Shown: positions 9,092 to 21,899, counted from the first letter of the stretch. The stretch is DNA of 64,000 bases from an uncultured Collinsella sp. (GCA_900541675.1 UQKU01000001.1:160190-224189), one strand, 5' to 3'. Made by a program: numbers and translations. Notes: a model not told the origin generated them from the sequence alone.

Positions 9092-9144
9092 CTGCATAGC
9101 TCCTTGCCATGTACTCACGTTCAACACCATCGATTGTCGCACGA

Positions 9145-9181
9145 AAAAGGGCGGCGGACCCGATTGGATCCGCCGCCCTTG
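9145..9181 (-). terminator. Rho-independent terminator after clpB
   Basis: On the minus strand, AAGGGCGGCGGA pairs with TCCGCCGCCCTT and is followed by TTTTT. It separates clpB from the 64-aa gene. Confidence 0.8.
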
Positions 9182-9222
9182 GCGTTTTGCGATGAGGGGC
9201 GGTTTTAAAGCCGGCCCAAAAT

Positions 9223-11850
<2,628 letters not shown>

Positions 11851-11939
11851 GGAATCACCTCTCTTGGGGCGGCCGCCCTACGGGGCGGCTTCACGTTGTT
11901 CGAGAAGTATTGTTGCCAGCTTTACGCGATCTTATACAC

Positions 11940-11966
11940 AAATCTAAGTCTCTATATATAAGATTT
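11940..11966 (-). promoter_or_regulatory. heat-shock operator upstream of clpB
   Basis: AAATCTAAGTC-N5-ATATAAGATTT as read on the plus strand. The same 22 specified bases with the same 5-bp spacer occur upstream of dnaK (20961-20987) and nowhere else that I noticed. It is an imperfect inverted repeat of AAATCT(T/A)A. A TATAAG -10-like box follows immediately on the clpB strand. It differs from the classical HAIR element (CTTGAGT-N7-ACTCAAG), but the HspR encoded at 16552-16968 is the obvious candidate binder (inference). Confidence 0.65.
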
Positions 11967-12027
11967 TCTGAGTGAATTACGGATAGGGTACTGAGATGTC
12001 AGCCCGCCGCTGCCCAGGCGCGCTACC

Positions 12028-12084
12028 GTCTCGATCTGTAACATCTAGCAGCCATTTTTGATCCTAGATGTTACAGATCGAGAC
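12028..12084. repeat. palindromic repeat, family B (CTCGATCTGTAACA)
   Basis: 21-bp arms beginning GTCTCGATCTGTAACA are inverted around a 15-bp centre (12028-12048 and 12064-12084). Two more members lie at 54498-54554 and 54578-54634. Confidence 0.65.
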
Positions 12085-12092
12085 AGACCGAA

Positions 12093-12128
12093 AACCACCA
12101 CAAAGAGGACAGGCACCTTTGTGGTGGT
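12093..12128. repeat. palindromic repeat, family A (ACCACAAAG...CTTTGTGGT)
   Basis: ACCACCACAAAG and CTTTGTGGTGGT arms surround AGGACAGGCAC. It sits just beyond the 3' end of the gene at 12137-12808. Members also lie at 12898, 13763 and 54451. Confidence 0.65.
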
Positions 12129-12136
12129 CGCGGTCT

Positions 12137-12808
12137 CTACTCCTTCGCCGAACCCGTACTTCCCGATTCGACGGTCCAGGGCATCTCATCCTCGAACAGC
12201 CATGTACGGGCAGACCCACTATCGCGTGCAGTCTGCGGGTCAGGCAAGCAGGTCTGTTTATAGGCATCTTGGATACACTGACCCATAAAATCGTTGAGCT
12301 CGGTCTGGTCGCCCTCCATGACATAGGCGACATCGCCGTCCATGATGTAGATGCCCGGACCCTCATTGCCCTCGTAGCCCGGATCGTACGAGACATCACA
12401 TAACTTTGCGCCGTTTGCAGTGTCCAGCTCGATGGACGAGTGGCATCCGCCAACCATGTCGTTCGCTTTTGCCCGATAGGACGCATATCCGTACCAACGC
12501 TTAAATGTTTTGCCCTTGAGTAGCTCGGACGCCCTATCGATCAGGCTTGTATCCGTGGTATAGCGCATGGCCCCAAGCTGAATACGCGGATAATTGCTAA
12601 TACCCAGCACAGCCGGCTGCTCATCAAAATCAACGGTAATGGTCTCGGGCTTGTCGTCGCCGGTCAGAAGTTCGACAGATTGAGTCACAGGCTTGACCAC
12701 CGGCTCCGTCACCGCAGCAGGTAGAAATGCCATACCGACAGCGCCCGCGCCAACCACAGCGATCGCAAGCGCCAAGACAATCAATCCAATACGGGCAGAA
12801 CGGCTCAC
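12137..12808 (-). CDS. membrane-anchored extracytoplasmic hypothetical protein
   Basis: 223 aa from the GTG at 12808, preceded by GGGGTG; a longer frame starting at 12847 has no RBS. One N-terminal membrane helix (ARIGLIVLALAIAVVGAG) is followed by a soluble domain with several Cys residues (GGCHSS, KLCDVS, MGQCIQ, KQTCLP), suggesting disulphides outside the cell. I do not recognise the family. It is divergent from the gene at 13043, of similar size and plan, and both are bracketed by family A repeats. Confidence 0.5.
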   Translation of the reverse strand: MSRSARIGLIVLALAIAVVGAGAVGMAFLPAAVTEPVVKPVTQSVELLTGDDKPETITVDFDEQPAVLGISNYPRIQLGAMRYTTDTSLIDRASELLKGKTFKRWYGYASYRAKANDMVGGCHSSIELDTANGAKLCDVSYDPGYEGNEGPGIYIMDGDVAYVMEGDQTELNDFMGQCIQDAYKQTCLPDPQTARDSGSARTWLFEDEMPWTVESGSTGSAKE

Positions 12809-12897
12809 GGCAAAACACCCCACAATGCAAACCTTCGCCACCTGCACTAATGATGCCGCCAGCTAACACTATTACCAAAAGAAGCCGCGCGCTCCTC

Positions 12898-12934
12898 ACC
12901 ACCACAAAGGGGACAGGCACCTTTGTGGTGGTTT
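12898..12934. repeat. palindromic repeat, family A
   Basis: ACCACCACAAAGG and CCTTTGTGGTGGT inverted arms around GGACAGGCA, ending in TTTT. It lies between the two divergent membrane-anchored genes. Confidence 0.65.
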
Positions 12935-13042
12935 TCGACGCTAACGGTCGACCATCTCGCGCCATGAGATTAAACTTGAATTGTTCTCTGAACATATCCA
13001 TTTCTGCCTATCCTCAACAGATCTTTGTCTCGAGGAGCGCAT

Positions 13043-13711
13043 ATGAAGCCGTCTCATTCCACCGGTCGCAACGTCATCGCCATTCTCGCCATACCCATCG
13101 TGATGCTCTTCCTTATCGTCGCCACGCCCTTTTCCCTTGGCATCGCCTCGCCCTTCGATTTATGCGGAATGGTCGACGCCGGCTCGCGTGCCACCTCGCT
13201 CTCCTTTATCTGTCGCGGCGTGTTCTACGAAGATGGAATTCCCACCGGAATTTGGCGGTCAAAGTTGCCACTGCTCGGTCAGATCGACGGATGCTCCCCC
13301 TATTTCTGCCTTGGACCTCAGGCGCTAAACTATCTAATCGACGACCAGCCACTCGACTCCATCACCCTCGCCTACGACTACGCACCAAACACCGATGAGC
13401 GCCACATGAACCAAGTCCTCGACAAGATGCTTGGACAGTGCGGGCTCACCGAGGAGGCCGGTCGAACCATCTATAGCAACCAGAAATTAAAGCGAACAGA
13501 ACTCCGCCGTGTCGGAAAAATCAAAGGGCGAAACGGGGCCGCCTACTGGGATGCCTGGGCAACACGCGACAAGGGCGAATTCGGACACAGCACCTATATG
13601 GTCACTGTCTACACCAAAGACGGAATTAAGGACAATGTTGACGATTTCGCGTCCTCCAAACTCGGCATCCCCAAAACAACCAAACCCGCCAACCCGGATG
13701 AAATCCTGTAG
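13043..13711 (+). CDS. membrane-anchored extracytoplasmic hypothetical protein
   Basis: 222 aa from the ATG at 13043 (GAGGAG 6 bases upstream). N-terminal signal-anchor with a long hydrophobic run (NVIAILAIPIVMLFLIVA), then a soluble part with Cys residues at DLCGM, FICRG, DGCSPYFC and GQCGL, probably disulphide-bonded outside the membrane. The family is not recognised. Size and plan match the divergent gene at 12137-12808 (both contain an MxGQC-like segment), so they may be distant paralogues. Confidence 0.5.
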   Translation: MKPSHSTGRNVIAILAIPIVMLFLIVATPFSLGIASPFDLCGMVDAGSRATSLSFICRGVFYEDGIPTGIWRSKLPLLGQIDGCSPYFCLGPQALNYLIDDQPLDSITLAYDYAPNTDERHMNQVLDKMLGQCGLTEEAGRTIYSNQKLKRTELRRVGKIKGRNGAAYWDAWATRDKGEFGHSTYMVTVYTKDGIKDNVDDFASSKLGIPKTTKPANPDEIL

Positions 13712-13762
13712 GGACATTTATTGAACTGTCCCTCAACGAGCGCGGCAATATCGAGCTCGCCC

Positions 13763-13801
13763 CACCACCACAAAGGCGCCTGTCCCCTTTGTGGCGGTTT
13801 T
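13763..13801. repeat. palindromic repeat, family A (reverse orientation)
   Basis: Reverse-complement copy of the family A palindrome with the core GCGCCTGTCC. It lies 50 bp beyond the stop of the gene at 13043-13711. Confidence 0.65.
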
Positions 13802-13808
13802 CGACAAA

Positions 13809-13852
13809 AAGAAGCCGCCCCATTAAGAGAAGCGGCTTCAAGCAAGTCTTTT
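13809..13852 (+). terminator. probable terminator after the gene at 13043
   Basis: GAAGCCGC and GCGGCTTC arms, then a short gap and TTTTTT at about 13847-13852. The gap makes this a weaker call. Confidence 0.4.
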
Positions 13853-13891
13853 TTAGCGTCCCTCAAGACCCAACGAGAACGCAGAAATGTA

Positions 13892-13965
13892 GCCCGGGGC
13901 TTACCCTTTCCCGAACGCGACCCTCGCGAAGCGCGTGAGCGAGCGGGAAAGGGTAAGCCCCGGGC
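13892..13965. repeat. long hairpin with 22-bp perfect arms next to the hydratase stop
   Basis: The arms 13892-13913 and 13944-13965 are perfect reverse complements around a 30-bp loop, which itself contains CGCGAAGCGCG. It begins 15 bases after the hydratase stop codon and lacks a good U-tract. Confidence 0.6.
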
Positions 13966-13980
13966 GGACAATTAAGTGCG

Positions 13981-16281
13981 TTACTCGGCAGCGGCCTTGA
14001 ACTTGTTGTAGTTGATCAGGCAGCCGGCCTTGACGATGGCACGCTCCTCTGCCGTCATATCGGCAATGTAGAGCTCAATCTGCTCGACCGCACCATCGGC
14101 GCGCACCACGTAGGCGGCGATGTCCTTCAGGTCGCCATCGAGCGCGGCACGGATACCCGGCACAAAGACGTAATCGCCCACCTCAAAGTTGGGCTCGGCC
14201 TCCATCTGGAAGGGCACCATGCCCCAGTTCATCACGTTGGAGCGATAGCGCTTGGTGGCGTACTCGTGGACGATGTTGGCCAGGCCGCCAATTACGCGCT
14301 GGCAGCTCGCGGCCTGCTCGCGGGCGCTGCCGTCGCCAGGCTTCTTGGCGTAAATCATGGAACCGAACTCGGTCGCCTTGGCATCGGCCGCGACACCCGC
14401 GCCGGCCAGCGCCTCAAACACACCGGCAAGCTCGGCATCGAACGCCGCCAGGTCGCCCGCGGACTCGCCGGCAACGCGACGCTTCTCCACAGCGTCGACC
14501 TCCTTGGAGCGACCCACGTAGGCCGGGTCGCGGCGGCTCAGCGTAAACTCAGCCAGGCCCAGCGGGTTGGAGCGGAAGGAGCTCGTCTCGCCCGAGGGAA
14601 TGAGCTCGTCGGTCGTGGTGACCGGGTCCATGATCTTGGAGCAAACCTTGAGCAGGATGTCGTCGCCGAGCGGCTCCATCGCGGGCCACGGCTTGATGTT
14701 GGGGCCTTCGACCAGCTCGTCGGCAGGCTCCGCCTTGCCAAAGCCCCAGTACACGCGCTTCTTGTACGGCGCGTCGTCAAAGGTGTACTCGCAGGCCTCG
14801 TCCCAAGTGTCCTCGGGCAGGTCGGTCGCCGGCGTCAGGACGCCGCCGTTGGCAGCCGTTGCCGCAATGGAGCGGGCGTCCATCAGGGCCACGGCGCTCA
14901 GCTGGCCATTACCCGGCTTGGAACCCTCGCGGTTGGGGAAGTTGCGCGTGGTGTGACGGATCGAAAGGCCGTTGTTGGCGGGCGTGTCGCCGGCGCCGAA
15001 GCACGGGCCGCAGAATGCCGTGCGCACGATTGCGCCGGCCTCCATGAGGTCGTAGATGTAGCCGCGGCGTGTAAGTTCGAGCGCCACGGGCTGGCTCGTG
15101 GGATAGACCGACAGCGAGAACTCGCCGCAGCCGGTATTGGCGCCCTTGAGCACGCGGGCAGCCTGGACCACGGAGTCATAGTTGCCGCCCGAGCAGCCGG
15201 CGATAACGCCCTGCTGCACGTGCAGCTTGCCGTCGACGATCTTGTCGAGCAGGCTAAAGTGCGTCTTGCCCTCGCCGATCTTGGCGGCCTCGAGCTCCAC
15301 CTCGTGCAGGATGTCCTCGAGGTTCTCGTTGAGCTCGTCGATCTCAAAGCCGTTGGAAGGATGGAACGGCAGTGCGATCATGGGCTTGATGCTCGACAGG
15401 TCGACCTCGACGCAACCGTCGTAGTAGGCGACATCGGCGGGCTTGAGCTCGCGATAGTCGTCGCCGCGGCCGTGCATGGTCAAAAACGCGTGCGTGTCCT
15501 CGTCGGTGGCCCAGATGCTCGACAGGCAGGTGGTCTCGGTGGTCATGACGTCAACGCCGTTGCGGTAGTCGGTCGTCATGCTCGCGATGCCCGGGCCCAC
15601 AAACTCCATGACATTGTTCTTGACGTAGCCCTTGGCAAAGACGGCGCGAATGATGGCGAGCGCCACGTCGTGCGGGCCGACGCCGGGGCGCGGGGCGCCC
15701 GTGAGGTAGATGGCCACGACGCCGGGATAGGCGACATCGTAGGTGTCGCGCAGCAGCTGCTTTGCCAACTCGCCGCCGCCCTCGCCCACGGCTATGGTAC
15801 CCAGGGCACCATAGCGGGTGTGCGAGTCGGAACCCAGGATCATCTTGCCGCAACCGGCGAAGTTCTCGCGCATAAAGGAGTGGATGACGGCGATGTGCGG
15901 CGGAACGAAGATGCCGCCGTACTTCTTGGCTGCGGAAAGGCCAAAGACGTGGTCGTCCTCATTGATGGTGCCGCCCACGGCGCACAGCGAGTTATGGCAG
16001 TTGGTGAGCACGTAAGGCAGCGGGAACTGCTCCATGCCCGAAGCGCGCGCCGTCTGGATGATGCCGACAAAGGTGATGTCGTGGCTCGCCATGGCATCGA
16101 AGCGAATCTTGAGTGCCTCGGGGTCGCCCGACGTATTGTGTGCCTGGAGGATCGAATACGCGATGGTGCCGCGCTTGGCATCCTCGGGTGTCTGCGTAAT
16201 ACCGCGCTCGGCAGCCTCGGCCGCAGGCACAACCTCGCTGCCGCCGCGCAGGTAGATGCCGTCCTCGTACAGCTTGACCAT
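13981..16281 (-). CDS. aconitase-family hydratase, substrate unknown (YbhJ-like)
   Basis: 766 aa from the ATG at 16281 with GGGAG upstream; a longer frame to 16383 lacks an RBS. The [4Fe-4S] ligand cysteines of the aconitase superfamily are visible as GCSGGNYD and CGPC (AFCGPCFGAGD). C-terminal swivel-type domain after about residue 580. The length is shorter than AcnA (about 890) and closer to the YbhJ-type hydratases (about 750), so citrate/isocitrate may not be the substrate. It sits between the repeats and hspR with no pathway neighbours. Confidence 0.7.
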   Translation of the reverse strand: MVKLYEDGIYLRGGSEVVPAAEAAERGITQTPEDAKRGTIAYSILQAHNTSGDPEALKIRFDAMASHDITFVGIIQTARASGMEQFPLPYVLTNCHNSLCAVGGTINEDDHVFGLSAAKKYGGIFVPPHIAVIHSFMRENFAGCGKMILGSDSHTRYGALGTIAVGEGGGELAKQLLRDTYDVAYPGVVAIYLTGAPRPGVGPHDVALAIIRAVFAKGYVKNNVMEFVGPGIASMTTDYRNGVDVMTTETTCLSSIWATDEDTHAFLTMHGRGDDYRELKPADVAYYDGCVEVDLSSIKPMIALPFHPSNGFEIDELNENLEDILHEVELEAAKIGEGKTHFSLLDKIVDGKLHVQQGVIAGCSGGNYDSVVQAARVLKGANTGCGEFSLSVYPTSQPVALELTRRGYIYDLMEAGAIVRTAFCGPCFGAGDTPANNGLSIRHTTRNFPNREGSKPGNGQLSAVALMDARSIAATAANGGVLTPATDLPEDTWDEACEYTFDDAPYKKRVYWGFGKAEPADELVEGPNIKPWPAMEPLGDDILLKVCSKIMDPVTTTDELIPSGETSSFRSNPLGLAEFTLSRRDPAYVGRSKEVDAVEKRRVAGESAGDLAAFDAELAGVFEALAGAGVAADAKATEFGSMIYAKKPGDGSAREQAASCQRVIGGLANIVHEYATKRYRSNVMNWGMVPFQMEAEPNFEVGDYVFVPGIRAALDGDLKDIAAYVVRADGAVEQIELYIADMTAEERAIVKAGCLINYNKFKAAAE

Positions 16282-16447
16282 ACTGTCTCCCACTCTGCCC
16301 AAAAGATTTGGGCGCATAGCATACATTCGTTCAATATCGTGCCATAGAACGGTTGCGAGTGGGTTACGAATCTCTGCGTTCACTTTATCTCAGTAAAGCA
16401 GAGGACGAGTTAGGTCCTGGGGAGGCAGACTTAGACGCTCAAATGAC

Positions 16448-16513
16448 GAGAGTGGATAATCTCCCACTTTGAGCCTGCAAACAGGCAAAAAACGGGAGAT
16501 TATCCACTCTCAT
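16448..16513. repeat. palindromic repeat, family C (GGATAATCTCCCACTTTGAG)
   Basis: Arms GAGTGGATAATCTCCC and GGGAGATTATCCACTC with a central CTGCAAACAGG. Other copies lie at 40662-40731 and 42142-42210, where they flank a Fic gene. Confidence 0.7.
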
Positions 16514-16551
16514 TCTGCAGGTACTCATTTAAGTCTGTCCCCAATGAGTGC

Positions 16552-16968
16552 CTACAGGTCGCCGCCCGTGCCCAGCAGTTTGCGCATGACTTGCTCGGGG
16601 TTGACCGAGCCGTCGCGCGGGGCCAGGGCGGTGATCTTCTTCTGCATCTTATACTCGTGCAGCTCGTCCTCGAGCTGGCGCACGCGGGCGCGGAGCTTTT
16701 CGTTCTCGCGCTCGCGCTCCTCGGCACGCTCCTTCATATCGAGGATGCGCACCACGCCGGCAAGGTTGATGCCCTCGTCAGTCAGCTGGTTGATGAGCTC
16801 CAGACGCTCGATATCGGCACGCGAATACAGACGCGTGTTGCCGCCCGAGCGCTGGGGGTTCACCAAGCCCTTGGACTCGTAGACGCGCAGAGTCTGCGGG
16901 TGCATGCCGGTCAGCTCGGCCGCCACGCTGATCATGTACAGCGGTTTGTTCCTATTGTCCTCGGCCAT
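16552..16968 (-). CDS. hspR: HspR, MerR-family heat-shock repressor
   Basis: 138 aa. N-terminal MerR-type winged HTH (MHPQTLRVYESKGL, residues about 22-35) with the SGGNTRLYSRADIERL wing, followed by a coiled coil at about 80-110. Last gene of dnaK-grpE-dnaJ-hspR, the classical actinobacterial arrangement in which HspR represses its own operon and clpB. The shared operator at 11940-11966 and 20961-20987 is its probable target. Confidence 0.9.
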   Translation of the reverse strand: MAEDNRNKPLYMISVAAELTGMHPQTLRVYESKGLVNPQRSGGNTRLYSRADIERLELINQLTDEGINLAGVVRILDMKERAEERERENEKLRARVRQLEDELHEYKMQKKITALAPRDGSVNPEQVMRKLLGTGGDL

Positions 16969-17040
16969 GCTACCTGACCCCTTTCCGTCTCGTTATCGTC
17001 CATCATAAGCCCGCGGGCGTGGGCGTGCGCCGCGACCGCC

Positions 17041-18006
17041 CTAGTACGTCGCCTTGTAACGATTGACCTTCTCGCGATAGTCGCGCGTGTCGGCCTCGCG
17101 CAGCTTGGTCATGGCATCGCGTTCATCGTCGGACAGGTTCGTGGGAACCTGCACCTTGATCTCGACGAGCAGCGCGCCCGTGCGGCCACGGTGCTTAACA
17201 TCGGGCGCGCCCATCTCCTTAAAGCGGAACTTCTTGCCCGTCTGGGTGCCCGCCGGCACCTTCAGACGAACCGTCGCGCCGCCGGGTGTGGGCACATCCA
17301 CCGTGCAGCCGAGCGCCGCCTCGTAAACCGAGATCGGTACCTCCATGGTCACATCGGCACCCTTGCGCTTAAACAGCGGGTGCTCCTCCACATGCGTGGT
17401 CACGACCAGGTCGCCGCGCTCGCCACCCGCAACGCCATACTCGCCGCGACGCTTGTAGCGTAGTTTGCCGCCGTCGACCGCACCTGCGGGAACCGAGACC
17501 GTAATGGTTTGCTGCTCGCCCGTCGAGGGAATGCGATAGGTGACCTTGTGCGTCACGCCGCGAAACGCGTCCTCGGCCGTCACGTCGACAGTCAGCGACA
17601 GGTCGCCGCCCTTGCGAGCACGGCTGCGACCCGCACCGGCACCGGCATTACCCGCAGCCCCGGCAAAGCCCGAGCCCCAATCGCTGCCCCAAGCGCCGTT
17701 GCCGCTAAAGATGCTGTCGAAGATATCGCCCCAGCCGCTGGCGCCCGCGCCGGCACCGTAGCCGCCGCCATACGCGCCGCCCGCGCCCGGCATGCCGCCG
17801 AACATGAGCATCTGGTCGTACTCTTTGCGCTTCTTCTCGTCCGAAAGCGTCTCGTAAGCCTCGCTAATCTCCTTGAACTTGGCCTCGTCGCCGCCGGCAT
17901 CGGGGTGGTATTTTTGCGCGAGCTTGCGAAACGCGCTCTTGATCTCTTTGTCGGAGGCGCTCTTGGATACGCCCAGGATGTCATAGAAGGTTTTGCCTGC
18001 AGCCAT
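17041..18006 (-). CDS. dnaJ: DnaJ/CbpA-type co-chaperone lacking the zinc finger
   Basis: 321 aa. J domain at residues 5-70 with the HPD motif (KYHPDAGGD); Gly-rich region at about 75-130; two C-terminal beta domains. The four CxxCxGxG repeats of type I DnaJ are absent, so this is a type II (CbpA-like) Hsp40. It lies between grpE and hspR, where actinobacteria usually carry the zinc-finger DnaJ. A hairpin at 18077-18106 separates it from grpE. Confidence 0.9.
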   Translation of the reverse strand: MAAGKTFYDILGVSKSASDKEIKSAFRKLAQKYHPDAGGDEAKFKEISEAYETLSDEKKRKEYDQMLMFGGMPGAGGAYGGGYGAGAGASGWGDIFDSIFSGNGAWGSDWGSGFAGAAGNAGAGAGRSRARKGGDLSLTVDVTAEDAFRGVTHKVTYRIPSTGEQQTITVSVPAGAVDGGKLRYKRRGEYGVAGGERGDLVVTTHVEEHPLFKRKGADVTMEVPISVYEAALGCTVDVPTPGGATVRLKVPAGTQTGKKFRFKEMGAPDVKHRGRTGALLVEIKVQVPTNLSDDERDAMTKLREADTRDYREKVNRYKATY

Positions 18007-18076
18007 CGTAGCTCCTCTCCTGTTTCATCCACCGCTCAACGGGCGGCGGCTCATACTGTCATATGGCACTAGGCCA

Positions 18077-18106
18077 GAAAGGGCCCCGGGTGTTGCCCCG
18101 GGGCCC
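18077..18106 (-). terminator. intra-operon hairpin between grpE and dnaJ
   Basis: AAGGGCCCCGGG pairs with CCCGGGGCCCTT, followed on the minus strand by TTTCT. This may be a partial terminator or an RNA processing/stability hairpin that lowers dnaJ-hspR expression relative to dnaK-grpE (inference). Confidence 0.6.
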
Positions 18107-18113
18107 TTCTCAA

Positions 18114-18956
18114 TTACTCCTCGGTGCTCTCAGCCGTATCGGCCGCAGCATCCTCGGGCGCCGCTTCGGGCTCCGGTGCGGGGCGCTTCTCGCCACCGTA
18201 GGTCACCGTCACCATCGCGGAGCGCAGGATGCGGTCCGCCATGCGGTAGCCCTTCTGGTACACGTCGTTGACGGTCTCGTCGTACTGCGATGCGTCCTCG
18301 ACACGCCCCACGGCCTGGTGCTCGAGCGGATCGAACGCCTCGCCCTTGGGGTCGATGGGCTCAACGCCCTCGTGCGCAAACACATCGAGCAGCTTGGCAT
18401 GCACCGCATCAACGCCATCGACGAACTGCTTAAAGTCGTCGGAAAGCTCCTGGCTACGGGCATGGTCGATTGCACGCTCGATATCGTCAACCACCGGCAA
18501 CAGCGCGGTGACAAGCTTCTCGGTCGCGCGCTCGCGCTCGGCGATACGCTCGCTGGCGGTGCGGCGACGGAAGTTCTCCCAGTCGGCCTGCAGACGGGCG
18601 GTACGCTCGGTGGCGTCCTTTGCCTTGTCCTCGGCGGCCTTCTGAGCCTCTGCCGCAGCATCGAGCTCGCTGCGTACGTCGGCAAGCTCCTTTTGGGCCT
18701 GCTCGAACTTGAGCTTAAAGTCGTTGTCGGCGGCTTCCTCACCGGCGCGGATAGCGGCTTCCACCATCTCGTCCTCGGTCATCGTCGCCTCCTTGTTGGA
18801 ATCCTCTACCTGGTTCTCGGCAGCCTCGGCGGCCTCGGCCTCGTTGGCCTCGGTATCGTCGACGGCCTCTACGGGAATCTTCACGTCCTTCTCCTCAGAG
18901 TCAACGGGGGCGGCGCCAGCGGCGGCCGCCTCCGTGCGAGCTTTACGGGCGGACAT
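18114..18956 (-). CDS. grpE: nucleotide exchange factor GrpE
   Basis: 280 aa. GrpE releases ADP from DnaK. The long acidic N-terminal extension (to about residue 80) is larger than usual; a long coiled coil follows at about 80-150 (ELADVRSELDAAAEA), then the conserved GrpE core (ENFRRRTASERI; LLPVVDDIERAIDHA; GVEPIDPKGEAFDP) and the C-terminal beta domain (GYRMADRILRSAMVTV). It starts 2 bases after the dnaK stop. Confidence 0.96.
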   Translation of the reverse strand: MSARKARTEAAAAGAAPVDSEEKDVKIPVEAVDDTEANEAEAAEAAENQVEDSNKEATMTEDEMVEAAIRAGEEAADNDFKLKFEQAQKELADVRSELDAAAEAQKAAEDKAKDATERTARLQADWENFRRRTASERIAERERATEKLVTALLPVVDDIERAIDHARSQELSDDFKQFVDGVDAVHAKLLDVFAHEGVEPIDPKGEAFDPLEHQAVGRVEDASQYDETVNDVYQKGYRMADRILRSAMVTVTYGGEKRPAPEPEAAPEDAAADTAESTEE

Positions 18957-18958
18957 GA

Positions 18959-20851
<1,893 letters not shown>

Positions 20852-20960
20852 TAGAAATTCCCTCTCTCTTTTGCGTTCGCGCCGCCTCGACGATCTGTCG
20901 CGCGGCGCTTCGGCTTGTCTTTCAGGATGTAGTGTATCCCCTTATGGGCCGGAATATACA

Positions 20961-20987
20961 AAATCTAAGTCAATTCATATAAGATTT
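20961..20987 (-). promoter_or_regulatory. heat-shock operator upstream of dnaK
   Basis: AAATCTAAGTC-AATTC-ATATAAGATTT, identical to the clpB operator in all 22 specified positions. TATATT lies directly downstream on the dnaK strand as a possible -10 box, so a bound repressor would cover the -35 region. Confidence 0.7.
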
Positions 20988-20999
20988 CTTATTGTTGAG

Positions 21000-21443
21000 A
21001 GTTTAGGTTCTTAAATGCGCAGGTAGATGCGCTGAATGAGTTCTCGGCAGATCTATTGAGATCTATGTAGAGATGGCTGAGGTTTGCGTCCGGGGGTGCC
21101 TGGGGGCCGTCTTGCGGCAAGCGCATCCCGGTTTGAGCGTAGATTCCGGGTCGCAGTTTCCGTCTGAAGGCTCAACCGGAAACCGTATCCCGTTTTGAGA
21201 GCTGATACCGGGTCGCAGTTTCCGCTAGCGGGCCCAACCGGAAACTGCGACCCGGTTTTCGGCCAAATAACGGGATGCCCTTTCCGCAGGCGCGCTCAAT
21301 AGGTCAATATTACAAGTCACCTATAGCTAACATTTGCGCAGCTCAACGGCCCCACCTGCGCGTTTTTTAGTAAACCTTGGCATACTCGGCGAACGGTATG
21401 AAGATGCCGGCCAGAGGGTATTGCAAACGGTCGCTCCCGTGGT
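21000..21443. other. gene-free region with palindromic repeats
   Basis: No coding signal seen. It holds the family H repeat (21143-21257) and, beyond it, the upstream region of the ferredoxin gene. Confidence 0.6.
21143..21257. repeat. tandem palindromic repeat, family H (CCGGGTCGCAGTTTCCG)
   Basis: CCGGGTCGCAGTTTCCG occurs at about 21145 and again at 21208-21224, where 21239-21255 is its perfect inverted copy. Other fragments (CCCGGTTTGAG, ATCCCGTTTTGAG) show the unit has been duplicated several times. Confidence 0.6.
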
Positions 21444-21509
21444 ATGTTTTTGCCCGAATCAAACCGGCGCGCATCGCCTGTAGCGTCGGTCAACAGAGAG
21501 GAAACTACC

Positions 21510-21695
21510 ATGGCTCATCCCGTAATTGATGCCGACGAGTGCATCGCTTGTGGCGTTTGCGTCGACTCCTGCCCCGCTGGCGTTCTGGAGCTCCAGGACG
21601 TCGCTACCGTCGCCGACGAGGACTCCTGCGTCGCCTGTGGCGCTTGCCAGGACGCTTGCCCCGCTGGCGCGATCACCGAGATCGTCGAGGAGTAA
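21510..21695 (+). CDS. 2[4Fe-4S] ferredoxin
   Basis: 61 aa from the ATG at 21510, with AGAGGA upstream. Two CxxCxxCxxxCP motifs (CIACGVCVDSCP, CVACGACQDACP) fill the protein, as in clostridial-type ferredoxins: a low-potential electron carrier in the cytoplasm. Single-gene unit with its own terminator at 21737-21774. Its partners could include the oxidoreductase at 836-3613, but nothing in the context proves that. Confidence 0.93.
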   Translation: MAHPVIDADECIACGVCVDSCPAGVLELQDVATVADEDSCVACGACQDACPAGAITEIVEE

Positions 21696-21736
21696 CAACT
21701 CCCCCACTTGCACACTCAAAAGTACACCGTGCACAA

Positions 21737-21774
21737 AAAAGGAGGCTTCCGCATCGCCGCGGAGGCCTCCTTTT
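21737..21774 (+). terminator. Rho-independent terminator after the ferredoxin
   Basis: AAAAGGAGGC-TTCCGC pairs with GCGGAG-GCCTCCTTTT, ending in TTTTG. Confidence 0.85.
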
Positions 21775-21783
21775 GTTTGTACA

Positions 21784-21805
21784 GGCAGCTAATTGGGGAC
21801 GGGGC
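21784..21805. repeat. family F fragment
   Basis: GCAGCTAATTGGGGACGGGG, similar to the start of the copy at 37867, joined to the palindrome at 21816. Confidence 0.4.
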
Positions 21806-21815
21806 TACCTTGGCA

Positions 21816-21880
21816 GTTGCGGTGGAATAGTTCCTGGCTCATTGCTTAGGTGCCGATTGTAGGAACTATTTCACCGCAAC
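21816..21880. repeat. palindrome, family I
   Basis: 20-bp arms 21816-21835 and 21861-21880 (GTTGCGGTGGAATAGTTCCT type) with one mismatch. It lies between the convergent ferredoxin and niaR genes. Confidence 0.5.
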
Positions 21881-21899
21881 TTATATAGACAGTATCGGG

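Noticed and set aside
12058..12403. Plus-strand frames starting in the family A/B repeats
   Set aside because: They are built from repeat sequence plus the antisense of the gene at 12137-12808.
14266..16347. 693-codon plus-strand frame opposite the hydratase
   Set aside because: Antisense shadow; the minus-strand protein has aconitase cluster ligands.
21143..21257. Origin-like or iteron-like tandem repeats
   Set aside because: Units are palindromic and degenerate, with no DnaA boxes or replication genes nearby.
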